Positions 1-12,999 of a stretch of 64,000 nucleotides of DNA are shown here, piece after piece (the stretch's first letter is position 1; every line of letters starts with the position of its first letter). The DNA is from Irpex lacteus (Eukaryota; Basidiomycota; Agaricomycetes; Polyporales; Irpicaceae): assembly GCA_001986395.2 (NCBI GenBank), contig MQVO02000005.1, positions 1,054,001 to 1,118,000 of the forward strand, read 5' to 3'. The notes below the pieces were generated by a model that did not search any database, was not told the origin of the DNA, and saw only the letters and a program-made list of their open reading frames with translations. The position numbers were made by a program, and so were the translations under genes.

Positions 1-195
1 TGTAGCGCGCGGCGCATTTCTTTTTTGTGCAGTTTGGACGGCATAGTCTCTCCGCCATGTTGCCGCTTTCCCACGATTATTTGGAATTATTTGGCTGATG
101 CTGAAGACGCTGGTGCGCGCCTTGCACCCGACATCCTCCACAACGTCCACGACCCAAACACCAACGACCACCTCTCAACACACGCCGACGACGAG

Positions 196-521
196 ATGGC
201 CATCGCACCTATCACCGGAAAGCTGAGGAAGCGTTTCTGGCTCGACCTCACCTGTGCCCTCGGAACCGGCGTCGCCGCTGGTTACGCCTTCTGGTGAGTT
301 TGTTTTATTTACGAGTCGTGTTTTGGGGTCGAGGAAGCTGACTCTGTGTGTCTCACTAGGATTGGTTACCACAAGAAGCATGGTGAGCAGCGGGATTATT
401 TCTGAGAAGCAGGCTGGGTTCTGCTAGAGGAGGTGTGTTTGACTGACTTGTGTTCGTTTTAGTGCAAAGGCAGGAGGAGTTCTACTTGAAGCTTGAGCGC
501 AACAAGCAGTTGACGGCTTAG
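196..521 (+). CDS. COX9: Cytochrome c oxidase subunit VIIa (COX9-like)
   Basis: Three exons (196-293, 360-382, 463-521) encode a 59-residue protein, the usual size for this nuclear-encoded accessory subunit of respiratory complex IV in the mitochondrial inner membrane. It begins MAIAPITGKLRKRFW. One membrane segment spans about residues 14-34 and is followed by a charged, matrix-type helix containing KKHVQRQEEFYLKLE. Introns have GTGAGT donors and phases that restore Trp and Val codons across the junctions. It is convergent with the DnaJ gene. Family assignment rests on recognised sequence pattern and size; the small size makes subunit naming slightly less certain than the domain architecture. 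Confidence 0.85.
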
Positions 522-835
522 AGTTGTGGATGTATGCATAAAGCGGAGACTCCCTAATTCAACATCACCTGCATTCCTTTCCTCTCACTGCACTATCGAG
601 ACCCTTCTCTCTCGACCTTTACCAACCGGAGTAGATGAAGGCCCAGGGGCAACAGTCTCGCTGTGGAGAGTCACTGGCGGGACGAAATGCGAGAGATCTG
701 CCATGTCAATAGAGCGTAATTGTACAGACTATCCACTAAGAGAGGCTGAGCATAACTAAATGCAAGGAAATGCATGAACGTAAGTAAATACATGAGGGTA
801 AAATGTCACAACGCCGACTACGAATCAGAGCCCGC
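522..835. other. Convergent intergenic spacer
   Basis: This 314 bp spacer lies between the stops of the converging COX9 and DnaJ genes. It probably holds both 3' UTRs. I see no further gene or repeat in it. Confidence 0.5.
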
Positions 836-2352
836 TCATTTGAGCAGCCCCATCCGCCGTAGCTCCTCACAGCTCTCTATCTTCTCTGCATCGATCTTCT
901 GCACCTTCTGCCAGTCTGTGCCAATACCAAAGAGGCCGACTTCCTGGCTTTTGAGGCGTTCCTTCCTGTCGACGCCTCTTTGGCATTTCGAGTAGAGGTC
1001 CTGAGTGTACACTCGTTCTATCGTGCTCTCAAACCTCTGCAGTGAGGGGTGAGGCTGCTTGCCATTCTTCGCGAGCTCAGCCGCTATAGGATGGCCTGAG
1101 AACTCGGCGCCGTTGACGTGGTATTTGATACCAAGCCCGCTTGTACTGCGTTCCACGTTGTATCGCGGTGATCGGGAGAATGAGAAATGAGGATCAGGGG
1201 TAGGAGGGGATGAGAATAAACTGGGGAGAGCGTTGAGGAATGTGAGACCGAAAAGAATAAAGATAGGGAGAAGTTGCATAAATATCGAGCGGGGTTGCGC
1301 ATTCTCTTGGGCGGCCTCTCTTCGAGGGACGTTTGTCCGCACGTTGTGGGTACGGAATCCACCAGGACCAAAAGATGCTGTAAACACTACAACAATGTTA
1401 GAAGAGGAATTAAAAGAGGTGTTTCACAAGACTTACTAGGGCCACCACCAAACCCACCACCTCCGAAGCCTCCACCGCCAAAGAACATATTGAACAACTC
1501 CTCAGGGCTGACTTCACCCTCAAACCCGCCTCCTGCGCGTGCAAACCCTGGTGTACCTCTGGAGAACGATGGCATACCGCTCCCGCGCATTTCTGGGTCT
1601 GAGCCATGCTGGTCATATGCCGCACGTTTTTGCGGGTCTGAATATATGTTAGTGAGGGGTAGTCGTTTGCAGTGGCCATAACCGTACCTGAAAGAACCTG
1701 GAAAGCCTTCGAGACCACTACAATAAGGTCAGAATAGGGCAATGAGAAACGGTATGTGCTACGTACTCTTGAAGGCTTCATCCGCACCAGGTGCACCGTT
1801 CTTGTCGGGATGTAATGACAGAGCCAGCTACGGGCAGTTGCATGAGCACCGCATAACTGAAACAGCCTTGATCTGACATACCTTGCGGTAAGCCTTCTTC
1901 ACATCCGCCTCTTCGCAGTCCCTCTTCAGCGACAAGATCTCATAGTACTCTGTCACCTTGCACGTCCGTATCCGCTTCACCACCGCCGCCTGCTCAGCTG
2001 TATACTCCCTCTTCTTCTCCCCCGCATCGGACCCACCCTTCGCCGAGCCGTTCGCACTCCCATTAGCCTTCGAGCTCGAGTCCGTGTGTCTGTGTCGCGT
2101 GCCTGACGAGGATGGGTGTGTCTCAGTCGACGATGAGAACGCTTCGCTTGTCCCCGCAGATGAGGACGTTGATGCCGACGGGCCTGCTGCTATTTCGGCC
2201 TCGATAACCTCGAGAAACTTCGTTCCTTCTGGCGTCGAGAACAGAGCGAGGGACTTCTGGCAGAACCGCTTGGCGGAGGGTAGGTTGCCTGCATTTCGGT
2301 GTCTTTGCGCTATCGAGAGACACTTGAGGGCCTCATCCTTGTTGCTCTCCAT
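836..2352 (-). CDS. HLJ1: ER-anchored DnaJ (HLJ1 / DNAJB12-14 type, J domain plus DUF1977)
   Basis: Five exons (2352-1882, 1827-1767, 1717-1688, 1637-1437, 1386-836) give 437 residues. The start MESNKDEALKC is the conserved opening of this subfamily. A Ser/Thr-rich linker leads to a J domain at about 120-190, with the HPD motif at 163-165 split across exons. A Gly/Phe-rich stretch follows at about 200-254, then one membrane segment near 289-312 and a C-terminal DUF1977-like domain. Known relatives are tail-region-anchored ER co-chaperones that recruit Hsp70 to the cytosolic face for ER-associated degradation. It is divergent from the F-box gene, about 280 bp start to start, so the two may share a promoter region. 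Confidence 0.9.
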
Positions 2353-2636
2353 TAGCTTCAAGCTGCGGCGGTGGTATACGGGAGTAGGAGTGTGAAGATG
2401 TGGCGGGGAGGACCAGGAGTAGTTGCTGGAGCATACGTGTGAGCGAGCGACCGGGCCAGGCGGTACAGCTCTTGGGAGCTTACCAAAGATAACAAATGAT
2501 GCTGATGATCTGTAGTCTGATGTGAAAGGGGATAAGTAGATTTGTTACTGAGTAATTAAGTGAAACATGGGTCATAATGAAGTCACTGCTGCTGATCAAG
2601 CACTCTCACTTATCTCTCCTTCCCACTCACGAGAAC

Positions 2637-4509
2637 ATGAAGGCGGATGAAGAGGCGAAGACTACACAAGAGGGTGAAATAGATGACGTGCAAGATGGCA
2701 CACAAGAACCAGACGATCCTGATGTCCTGGACGAAGAGCTGGAAGAAATAGACGGCGGAGAGGAGGAGAACATTGCTTGGCAGAAGCGGACTCAGCAGTA
2801 AAGCAAATATATTGGCTCAGTCACAGTGTCTCAATTAATCTGTTGCGTAGGGCATCTATACCTGCACAGAGCGAAGTTGCTGATGCTGCTGAGCGTGAAG
2901 AGCTGGCAAAGTTCCGTGAGGAATGGAAAGCAGAAGTACGCCAGCGCAAGGGCAATGCAGTCCCAACTGCCTCTACAGCTACGATCGTAGCGCAAGCTCC
3001 TCCAGAACCTGAAGTACAGCACTCAGAACACGTCAGGCGTGAACTACCGCGTTTCGTTCCCCATGTACCCCCCTCCAGCTTTGCGGACGTGGAGCCCACA
3101 TCCTCCTCCGCACCCGCTGTGTCTGCAAAGAGCAAGGACCCCGCATCCATGCCACTTCCACCCAAGCTAAGCAGAGCCTTGGAGGTATACGAGCAAGCTG
3201 TACTACACGAACAACGCAGTGAGCTGGACGAGGCTCTTCGATTATACAGGCAGGCATTCCGTATGGACGAGAACGTCGGGAAGGTCTACGAGAGGTTGGA
3301 GCACCACTCTCGAATTCGCACAGAGGGCGCACCCGCACGAGCCCACGACACGAGCGGTCACGCGAAGAAGAAGAGCGATGGCGGAATCGATAATGTCATT
3401 GAGGGGTTGGGTAGGTTCTCCTTCGGTAAATCGACCGCGGTGGCTACCGGGACGCTGGCGCACTTGGTCGCGGATTGGCCGTCGAATCTTACGTTTGAGC
3501 CTGAGGAGGAGACAGAGCCCATCTTTATTCGCGTTCTTCCGGATGAGCTTCTTGTACACATCTTGCAATTTCTCGATGTCACGGCCCTAGAGCGATTTGC
3601 CTCCATCAACAAGAAAGCTCGTATATTGTCCCTTGATAGTTCAATTTGGAGGTAAGTGGCTGTCTATCGCTTTTGCATGACATGCTCTGATTATCCACTG
3701 CATTACAGGAATTACGTCGAAGATATCTACGTGCCGCCACAAATCAGCGAAGATGAAGATATCCCGACTCTTCTGTCTCAACACATGCAGGACTACAGAC
3801 GGCTGTACATCGAGCATCCTCGAATACGTCTTGACGGTGTTTATATCGCCGTCTGTCATTACATGTATGTAGAAGTCTCTTGCAATATATTTTGTTTTCT
3901 CTTCGATCCCTGACTGCGTGGAATAGACGTGATGGGCTTAGTGAACACGCGTGGGTCAACGTACGCTTTCTTGTTGTCTAACCTATAATCTTGCGATGAT
4001 ACTAAACTACTCATAGGTCAGCCACTTGATCACATACCACCGCTACTTGTGAGTAATACACGCTCTTGATTTGGTTACCCAGCTGACCCGCCTCTTCCTC
4101 CGTAGGCGTTTTTTGCCCAATGGCGACGTGCTTTCGTTGCTGACGAACGAAGAAGTCCCTCCACAGACTGTCATACCTATATTGAACTCTAGCCTTAGGA
4201 TGAAGGTTTGTAATAGATCTCAACGCGCAACGCTCGACTAACCCGATCTATGCTCAGGGCTTCTACATAGGACAGTGGCGTCTCGAGGGCACTACCGTCT
4301 ACATCACCAGTCTTATAGACCCCGGCGGTTCGACACTGAGATACACCTTCCAGATGATACTGGAGCTGAGATCACGTCCGCTGGGAAGATGGAACAGGTT
4401 GGACTTCAGGACGTACGACTCCGTGTCTATGGAGAGTGGCGAAGCCACGCCTCTTGCGCTGAAAAACGACCGACCGTACTGGTTCTCGAAGGTGCGGTCG
4501 TATCCTTGA
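2637..4509 (+). CDS. F-box protein, FBXO9 / Hrt3 family
   Basis: Seven exons (2637-2797, 2851-3651, 3709-3864, 3927-3960, 4017-4048, 4106-4205, 4258-4509) encode 511 residues. An acidic N-terminus is followed by a helical repeat (LSRALEVYEQAVLHEQ) that resembles the TPR/MIT-like region of FBXO9. The F-box lies at about 283-320 (LPDELLVHILQFL). The C-terminal FBXO9-type domain contains YIGQWRLEGTTVYI. The family supplies substrate receptors for SCF ubiquitin ligases; human FBXO9 and yeast Hrt3 are the relatives. An in-frame ATG at 2577 exists, but its 20 codons are pyrimidine-rich and look like 5' UTR, so 2637 was chosen. Confidence 0.88.
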
Positions 4510-4782
4510 GGGTGGTTAATACGGACACACACGATGGGTAGGGCGGTTTAGAGAGGAGTGTCGTGCACGTTAGACGTTATGGAATAGCGATAGCGATAGT
4601 AAGGCTACAAGAAGGGATACTAGCCACATACTTAGATGTACAATATTGAACATCGGCTGGACATTACTACATGCGCGGGATCCGCGCTGTCGATATTATG
4701 ATAGAGGGGTTCGGTCCTTTTCACCAGGCCCCGCAACCCGGAAGCTCGATTTGTCTTGCATGGAATCTGAAGGCGATCCGAT

Positions 4783-5792
4783 TTAGCAGAGGTCGATAAG
4801 CATTAGGCTGATATGCGCACCGTTGTTGGACTTGTACTCCATGGTCGTAGTGGCGGGTAAGTTCAGCACTCTTCGTATAGTGTTACTGACAAGGGCATCA
4901 TTCAATGAGTTGACCACAGTAAAGATTCTTATAGGACGTACTTTATCTTGTCCTTGACCTTGGCATCACCCTCCACCCTGTTCCACACTGTGATAATGTC
5001 CTCATTCTGCCTCACACTGATCGTGCATCCACAGATTTGGGGCCATTCACTAGCTGCTCCAGTCTCGCCGTCTGTGCCATCCGCCGCCGCTTCGCTATCA
5101 CAATCCGCAAACTGATCACCTATCACAGCGAGCACAAGGTCCTCCCATAGACGGTCGGCGACGCCTTTACGGAGACGTATGATCCACTTTCCACCAGAGA
5201 GGTTGAGCGGGTCCTCCCATACGGGTCTTCGGACGCCCTTGTGGAAGAGAAGGTAGTCTGTGGTAGGTAACAGGCTCGATGGGAAATTAAGGTGTGTCCA
5301 GAGAGACCAGAACGACTCGACCTAAAACGAAAGATCGTCAGGCTGTGGCATAGAGATCCCTGTGTTATACGAATACTCACGGAGCTGAACTCGGCAACCT
5401 TCTTAATCCCTTCTTCGTAATTCGTGATTTTATTGCCTGGTGCTCGCTGCTGGCGATACCAGAATACCCAACTGCAATAGAGTGGACCGATCGCCACGAA
5501 GTTGACGTATTAGAGGTATGTTCTGCCGCTTGAGCCTGATATTACGAACATACGTATTTCTCAGAGGGTGCACTCTTGATGTACCGTTCGACATGCCGTT
5601 TCCCGATCCTTTATCCTTGGTGGACAACTTTTCGTCTCCGGAACCCGAAAGTGAGGTGGAAAAATGTCTTGAAGAGGGCGCTTTGGCTCGTCCTGGCGTG
5701 GTCGTGGTCGTCTGAGTGGTAGTTGTAGTCTGCGTCGAGGTTGTGGTCGAAGGGAGACGGGGCTGGGAGTGATTCGAGAAATAGCCGGCCAT
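4783..5792 (-). CDS. eIF4E-family cap-binding protein, class II (eIF4E2 / 4EHP-like)
   Basis: Four exons (5792-5554, 5471-5381, 5321-4942, 4885-4783) give 270 residues. An N-terminal tail of about 80 residues rich in Thr and Ser precedes the eIF4E fold. The first cap-region motif reads WVFWYRQQRAPG. The Tyr in place of the Trp found in canonical eIF4E is typical of the 4EHP class. Other anchors are PVWEDPLNLSGGKWIIRL, RLWEDLVLAVIGDQF and a C-terminal RRVLNLPATTTMEYKS. 4EHP proteins bind the mRNA cap but mostly repress translation. The only real ATG is at 5792. It is divergent from KEI1, with about 300 bp between starts. Confidence 0.88.
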
Positions 5793-6090
5793 TGAATTAG
5801 TTGTGGTCACTGGTCACGAAGAGACGGGGGTAACGGATGTAGCGGATAATATTTGTCGACAGCGAGTACGAGCACTGAGAAAATAAGCTGAGATAATTAG
5901 GTGCGACGACGGTTGAAGGATGTAGGTCGTGGGGGATGATGAGGGTCGAGGAGAGAGTCGGGAATCTGTGAGAAGTGTGCCGACCAGCGCGAACTCGTAC
6001 TTTTGGATCTTGTCCAACAACCACCACGTACCATCGTCCACTCGTTCTCTGTTTTTCTTTTTGAAGGCTTTTCTGGTTTATGAAACTCTT
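5793..6090. promoter_or_regulatory. Shared divergent promoter region, eIF4E2 / KEI1
   Basis: These 298 bp separate two divergent start codons and must hold both 5' regions. The sequence is CT-rich near the KEI1 side. No clear TATA box was recognised. Confidence 0.45.
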
Positions 6091-7277
6091 ATGAAGCTTA
6101 CCCTCCGACCAGAATGGAGGCTCAGGCCGCTGTCGTCGTTCCTCGGAATCGCCGACCTCAAGGCTGGAGTGACCATCGCCATTCTGTTTGCTGTGCGTTT
6201 GTCTCGTTTTCAGTTGTCAGCAATCCGTTTACAATGGTGTTTTAGGGGCTGAACAAAGTGGCCGGTATATATGGTTTGCTAGCGGTGCTTACAGGAGCTG
6301 GTGGCTCGCTTGCGCAGATCAGCATGTATATGTATTCCGCGCTGGCCCTCGTGGGTATCATATGGGGACTTAAATCAGTCAGCAAAGTAAGCTCATGTTC
6401 TACTTACGCGTTCTACTCATTGCTCACATCGGCATTGTGTTTTAGGAGGATGCAAAGCACACACTCTACTTTGCGCACGCTTTCTTTGCCGACCACATGT
6501 TCTCAACGGCATGGACGATATACTTCGCAGTAGTGTGGTGGATTTACACACCCCACGACGGTCGTCAAGAAATTACTTCCCCAGCGCAGAAGGAGATTAT
6601 GGAAGCTGGAGGAGGTGGGAATTCGACCATGTCTGCTGCGGAACGCAACGCTGCTGCGACTGCCATTTGGAACCAGGAGAAAGGCACTTCGATGGCTGTG
6701 ATCGTTGTAGGGTGGTTCATCAAGGTATGTACCCTAAACTCCACTCGAACGAATCATCTCATAGGCTGCACAGATTTATTTCGCACTCCTGCTCTACTCC
6801 TATGCTATTCATCTGCGTAAAGGGTCGTATCGAAGCCTTCCCATGTCTCGTGCCCAAGCAACCGCGTCCTATGCTGGCGTGAGCACAATACCAGATGACG
6901 ATGACGATCCCGAAGACTTCCACCTTCCCATTCGTGCACCACAACTACCTGGACACGGACACACACCAAGTGGGTCATCAATCTCGAGCTTTGCCGACTT
7001 CGTCAGTGCACCAGGGCGTGCGCGGCGACAGAAGTCTGCCCTAAAGTCTTCAAAACTCAATCCAGCCAATGGCAAAGCTGCGGCAGCCGACGGTCTAGAT
7101 GAGGCGGACGAGGTTCTATTCGATGAGCACGAGGCGGGGAACGGAGGTTTTGACAGCGCTAGTGCAAGCGGCAGTGGGGGCAAAGACTCCGCGGACGAGG
7201 AGAGTACGGCCACGTCCAGCAACGATGGCCGGCTAGGTAAGGGTTCGAGAAGAGCAAGTAGAGCACGGGCTCCGTAG
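6091..7277 (+). CDS. KEI1: Inositol phosphorylceramide synthase subunit Kei1
   Basis: Four exons (6091-6192, 6246-6386, 6446-6724, 6765-7277) encode 344 residues. The first 200 or so carry the Kei1 (DUF1753) pattern: FLGIADLKAGVTIAILF, then LNKVAGIYGLLAVLTG, and further hydrophobic helices ending in YFALLLYSYAIHLRKG. The remaining 140 residues form a low-complexity tail rich in Ser, Ala, Gly and Asp/Glu. In yeast, Kei1 partners Aur1 in the Golgi to make inositol phosphorylceramide and is needed for Aur1 localisation and activity. The soluble tail is long compared with yeast and is unexplained. Confidence 0.85.
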
Positions 7278-8445
7278 ATTACCATCTGCGCCGCTGAGTA
7301 TATCCTCTCATTGGTATTTATTTAGTCGGAGGTTTTTGGCTTACTGTAGCATTGATCTGTGTCTATAATTCACGCTGTTATTTCATTCGCGTCTGCCGGT
7401 CAAGCCATATGACGTGAACCCTGAAGGTATGTCGAGTCTTGCTTCCGAGAGCTTTCGTATGTTGCTGACGACGCTCATAGTAGTGTTGCATGCAGCATTC
7501 GGTCAGTTGCCTCCGAGGAAGAAGGAGCAAAGGATGCCTATAATCATTGACATTACACCAATCAAGTGCTGCTAAAGCTATGTTTAGTGATGCTGCGTAT
7601 GCGGTATGTTTTGTGTTCACCGTCTTCATCAACACTGATTGATACCTCACTCACTTAAGTCGATAAATACACGAAGCGTGCTTAAAACTGTACACTGTAG
7701 CCCGCTAACACTGCGGGGCTCACAGATTTCTTGATGGACCACAGCCTTTTAGTTTCTGGTAACTTATGTGCAAGCCTTCACTCTCCATGGCGTGCCGAGA
7801 TGGTACTCTACGGCCCTCATGGCCTCAAGACGTTTGGGATCCATGTCTCGTGCTGCTTTGAGCGACACGCAAGTGCCAAAGTGTCATATTAGGCAGCACT
7901 TTGCTCTCGGAAGATGCCAGTGTGCGGTAAGTGCCATGAATTTGTCTTTCTGTATGACATTGATAGAAGAAACACGGTCTCAGATGTCCAATGGAGCGAA
8001 CATCCTTTTGATGCGGAGCGCACGACTGACAAATCGTGTGTCTTGTATGGCCTAACCACGGGTCCGAAATTCCCTTCGTCCTATATCATCGTGTCAAGGG
8101 GCTTGTACGTGAATTGGGCTTATTATCTATCCAAAAGGCTCTCTTGAAGGTCGAAGGGGTGCGTTTTCCATGCGGAATCCAATGCCCTTCCACCATCGGG
8201 TGGACGGCATTTTCGCGTTCAAGATGAGCTTCTAATGTACAAAGTCCATCGATTCATCAGTGTATCGCATACTCGCCAATCCATCCAACAACTTTGCAGT
8301 CGGCGTTTCGCTGGGTGCTTCCCGCAGTGTATTTATGCCGGAGCGCATACCGGAAACTCAATAAGGACGGGACACGAGCACAAGTTCTACCCTGTGGCAG
8401 AACTCCACTCCCAAGACACAACAACGAGAAGCCGTGTAGCAAGCC
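7278..8445. other. Gene-free stretch, no recognisable feature
   Basis: About 1.17 kb between KEI1 and the seven-TM gene. Short open frames occur on both strands (for example 8036-8227), but none has a convincing ATG, exon chain or recognised domain. The last few hundred bases should contain the promoter of the downstream gene. Confidence 0.4.
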
Positions 8446-9916
8446 ATGGACGAAAACTTGACAATGAGCCGTGCCCAACTGGCATGTATAGCCGTTGAGG
8501 CGTATCTTTACGGTGAGTTCGTTAGGCAGCTCTTCCTTATACGACAGCGCCTGATCATTGCTCGTGGATAGGAATATATTGGGTCTTGGCTATCCTCACA
8601 ATATGGCTATTATGGTATGTTCCTTGCAAGGGACTGAACCCTCATCAAGTAACTATTTTCTGATCTATTTGAAGCGCACGGCGTGCGAGGAATAGGACGA
8701 CCATCCTACTCATGGTACACACCTTTATCATGTTCCTCGTCAGCACAGGACACGTTATTGTAATCTTGCGTTACGTTTGCAATATTTTTCTCTATCACAA
8801 CGCTGCCACTGAAGGGGACGCCATTCCAAGTAGTGGTGGTAGTTTCATCGCATTCATTATGTTACTACTTCTGAACGTAAGCGTCCAAATCCTTGTAATC
8901 TTCCATCTACCAAGGCTGACTTCATATCATGTAGTGCATCATAGGCGATATAGTCGTGATCTGGCGAGTGTGGGTGATTTGGGGTTATAGCAGAAAGGCG
9001 ACGATAGTCCCTGTACTGTCTTGGGTGTCAAGCATAGGTATTGTTTTGTTATTTCAAGTTTACTTCCATCCGTATTTAACTTTCTCGGCAGCCGTTTTGA
9101 TTGGTTCTTGCCGCATTTTGGTCCGTCCTGAAGGGCTGGGACCGGAAGATGGCCTGGCGGTCTCACCCTGGATTGCGGCATTCATGGGTTTGACGCTGCT
9201 CACGAATTTTGCTGCGGTGGGCGCAATTTCCTATCGGTTTTGGTATGTCGGGCACAATTCCGTTTGTACTACAAAGCTCAAACTATCATAGGCTATATCG
9301 ACGAGAAGTCCTCACAACATTGGGGTTTGCTGACTGTCGTATTTCTACCGTCCTTATTCTGATGATAGAGTCTGGTTCTCTGTATTGTATCAGCTGGGTG
9401 AGTCTTATAATTTATATGTCTTGATGTCCCTTCGAAGACTGAAGTACTCTGGGTGATGTCTTGTCAATGCAGTCAGTTGTCCTCGCCGCATACCTCTCAA
9501 ACAGCCGCATTCTAGATATAGTGCTATGGTCGTCCGTCGCTCAATTAACAGTACGCTATTACCTACCTTCCATGAAGCAGCAATCTTACTCACGTTTTTA
9601 TCCAAATATATCCTGCTAGGCAATGTATCCGACTTTGATTGTTGTCCTCGTTTGTCTTCGTGCCACCCAGATGGACGACAGGGATCGACTTCATCTCAAT
9701 TCCTTTGCCGCGACCCCCGGAAATACTTCGTCGCCTCACACCACGCACAGCTCACGAGTATTTGGAATTATTGGTAAGATACCTTGCTCTGATCGCTGGC
9801 AACCCGCAATGGAGATACGCGTGGATGAACTGCCTTCGTATACTCATCATGGTTCGGAGGTCTCGACACCTCAGTGCAATGACGCCAAAACTACAAGAGC
9901 CTCTGATGATGTATAG
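8446..9916 (+). CDS. Seven-TM fungal membrane protein, paralogue A
   Basis: Eight exons (8446-8512, 8572-8614, 8675-8876, 8935-9037, 9092-9242, 9292-9397, 9473-9550, 9620-9916) give 348 residues with about seven hydrophobic helices. The N-terminus reads MSRAQLACIAVEAYLYG. A conserved block after the third helix reads IWRVWVIWGYSRKA. This layout matches a large Agaricomycete family of multi-TM proteins with no known function, typically carrying a YxVW-N or VWVIWGRN block. The C-terminal 90 residues are hydrophilic. Its closest relative here is the gene at 14966-16456, with seven of eight exon lengths equal or nearly so. No biochemical function can be assigned; receptor-like topology is only suggestive. 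Confidence 0.8.
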
Positions 9917-10393
9917 AGCTATGGTTGGGTATGGTGCTAGTTGCCATACCTGAATTATACGGATTGTTTGAATCCATAAGTGTAATACAGCGTTATGATA
10001 GCTTGGTGTACTTAATTCTAGATGGAGTGTAGAAACCTGATCTGGTCGATTCAGGTCACAGTTTTACAAATCATGAGAATACCGTATGTCACATATAAAT
10101 GTTAGATCTACGCTACGGTTTCTGAGAGAGAATAGCATTGACCAAGGTGAACAGCACCGTCCGATAAGCCGGTGGCCAGCGTGGGAACGTGTGGCGGTCT
10201 AGTTGATCGGGTTTTGCCGAGGGGGACAATATCTGTTCTGATTTCCTGTCACTGTCTTTTACCCTCTCGTCGTCGTCTCCAACGTTGTCCAGGCTGCCCC
10301 GCTCGTGTTCGTTGACCGGGTATACTCAACGACTCTCATTCTTGCATGATCTGCTAGACGCAAGTGCACTCTCTCATTCTACCCCGCACAGTA
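9917..10393. other. Intergenic spacer
   Basis: This 477 bp spacer holds the 3' region of the seven-TM gene and the promoter of the transporter gene. No further feature is recognised. Confidence 0.4.
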
Positions 10394-12142
10394 ATGAACG
10401 GCCATCCCCACTCCCGACACCCTGGATGGACAGCGTACGACGCACTCGACGCTACGGCTACAACCAAAGCCAGCTGGCTGGCCGACTTGGTCCCCTCGTC
10501 GTACCGCCAGTCTCTGCCATTGTACGGCGAAGAGCGGCGGTCGTCATCCCTACTCCACCGTCTGCGCAAAACAGCGCTCCATTACCTCCCTACCTTCAGT
10601 GGTAGAAGGGCATCGACTCGCCTTACACTTACCAGCCCACCATCTGAATCATGGCTATCACTACCGTCGATGGACACGGTCCGCTTCATTCTACTCTGCG
10701 CGTGCTGGTACTCATCCTCCGCCCTCTCATCAAATACCGGCAAAGTCATCCTGAACCAGTTTCGCTACCCGGTCACGCTCACGTTTGTGCAGTTTGGCTT
10801 TGTAGCAGCGTTCTGCTTGGCCTTCATGAGCCCTGTGGTGCAGTTCACCAAACTTCGAGCACCAACCAAAGCTATCCTTAGGGATACGCTTCCGATGGGC
10901 TTTTTCCAGGTTGGAGGACATATCTTCTCAAGTATAGCCATAGCACGTATTCCGGTTAGCACTGTGCACACTATCAAGGTTCGCCCGTTAATTGAGTTGG
11001 TGGTCGTACCTCATGCTTCACTGACAATTCCTCTGTTCCGATCGTAGGCATTATCACCCCTATTCACCGTAGCAACATACGCGCTTCTCTTCGGAGTTTC
11101 CTATAGTGCAGAGACTTATCTCTCCCTGCTCCCTCTCACGTTCGGTGTCATGCTCGCATGCAGCTTCGACATTTCTGCGTCAAATGCCACTGGGCTGCTC
11201 TGCGCGTTCGGTTCCGCCCTCGTCTTCGTTTCCTCCAACATCTTCTTCAAGAAGATCATGCCGTCATCTAGCGGTAGCCATGGCGGAAGCTCCCACAAGC
11301 TCGACAAGTTGAACTTGCTGTTCTACTCCTCCAGTATGGCCTTTCTGCTCATGGTGCCTGTCTGGCTATGGACCGATCTCCCTAAACTCCTCCCTTCCTC
11401 TTCGGGACATGTTGTCCACCCACCTCATCCCGGGCCTAACCATTCCAGCATTATCACGTACTTTATCGCGAACGGCACAGTGCATTTCTTCCAGAACGTC
11501 CTCGCCTTCGTTATCTTGGCGCGGACATCCCCAGTGACGTATAGTATTGCATCCCTGATTAAGCGGGTTGCCGTCATTTGTGCTGCTGTGGTATGGTTCT
11601 CCCAGCGCGTCCATCCCATCCAGGCGTTCGGCATTTGCTTGACTTTCGGCGGGTTATATCTTTATAATCGCGCTGTAAAGAAAGGTGACGTTGACCGCGG
11701 TGAGAGGAAAGTACGGAGGATAGAGATGGCCTGGGAAGGTGAACTCCCCTCAACCAAGGACGAGGTTAGCGGTGATGTCCAGCAAGTCGCTGTTACGCCC
11801 ATAGAGCCTTCCACCCAGCAAACATACACTCGCATCCATTTAGGATCGCGCCCGCCGCCCAAGTCATATTCTCAGACCCACCCACATGGACATCCGAATC
11901 TTACTGTTACGACGCCAACTTATACGAAACCTGCGACGCCCATTAAACTCTCGAAGCTCGACGGAGTTGTTCCAGTCGAGTCGTACCCCTCACCGCCCCT
12001 GTCGGACGACGAAAAGCCTCCCGCCTCAAGCGGCATTGAGCAACATGTTCGCTCTGCAAAGAGGCGAGGTACAGTCTCCGGCCACCCCCATGCATACGGA
12101 CTTGTAGATGCGCCACGAGTCGCGCTGGCTGTCGGTGCATGA
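10394..12142 (+). CDS. Triose-phosphate/nucleotide-sugar transporter family protein (Sly41 / SLC35E-like)
   Basis: Two exons (10394-10978 and 11048-12142) encode 559 residues. A 95-residue hydrophilic N-terminus precedes a DMT-type core of about ten helices. Family landmarks are CACWYSSSALSSNTGKVIL at the first helix, VILARTSPVTYSIASLIKR in the conserved late loop, and FGICLTFGGLYLYNRA at the last helix. A 170-residue Pro/Ser/Thr-rich tail follows. Yeast Sly41, a multicopy suppressor of Ypt1 loss, is the named fungal member; the family exchanges phosphorylated sugars or nucleotide sugars across ER, Golgi or plastid membranes. The substrate here cannot be read from sequence. The gene sits between the two inverted seven-TM paralogues. 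Confidence 0.88.
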
Positions 12143-12999
12143 GATGCGCATGTATAGACGGGCGGATGGACGTCCCCCTTTTTCTTATGATATTTATGCT
12201 GAAGGACGGAACGATAGTAGCTTAGCTGGACCTTTTTCTCTCATTGAATGTATAGCGATATATAATGGTCTTGGGCATTTGTAGTGTGCGTTCATCTGGT
12301 CTTGGTTGTGTAGTGACCGTCTTGCTCACCCTTCTCGTTCGTACCAGTGAAATGCATCTGCGAAGTAAACACACATCGCAGTTTCGTTGACCTGCCCTCT
12401 ATCATACTCGTTACTTTTGAACTCCCCTCTTTCATGCCTCCAGTAGCGCCACGTGCAAGCACTGGTCTTTGAGTTCCATGTCGCATCAACTGGTACTTAG
12501 CAGTGGGTTTTGTTGCGAACACGGCCCTTGTAGGGTGGCTGACAAAGTTGGTGTACCAAACACTGATGCATCTGCCTTGTCAGCCACCTTGCAATGAAGC
12601 CGACACGGATATGACGGGATGGCCCCCATTAAGGCAGTCCCGTCTCGGATTCCGCATTTCACAACATATATGAACCTCCCTCGGCTGACAAGAAGCGTCA
12701 GCTCTCTTTTCCTTCTTACTGCTATGTTCTTCTTTAGCTCGCGGCCCCCTCCCCTCAAGTTTCGACACAAGTCCTCCCATACGCGCTGCAGTGTCCCCAA
12801 GATCGTCCAGGATGAAGATGTCAGGCTTGTGCCCGTGGTCCGAGGATAGTGGCTATAGTTCAACGTTCAGGTATGGCTGAAGTCATGTTGTGAGACGCGT
12901 CGTTAGGGGAGTCATGACCCTGCTTGACCGACGTATTCTCCTATATGTTCTTCAGCCTTTCGTCTGTCCATTCATATTGTGCGTCTGCGTTGACCTTCT
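12143..12999. other. Gene-free stretch
   Basis: About 0.86 kb following the transporter gene. Small open frames on both strands (such as 12486-12863, reverse) lack ATG starts or recognisable domains. No repeat was recognised before the array that begins near 13000. Confidence 0.4.
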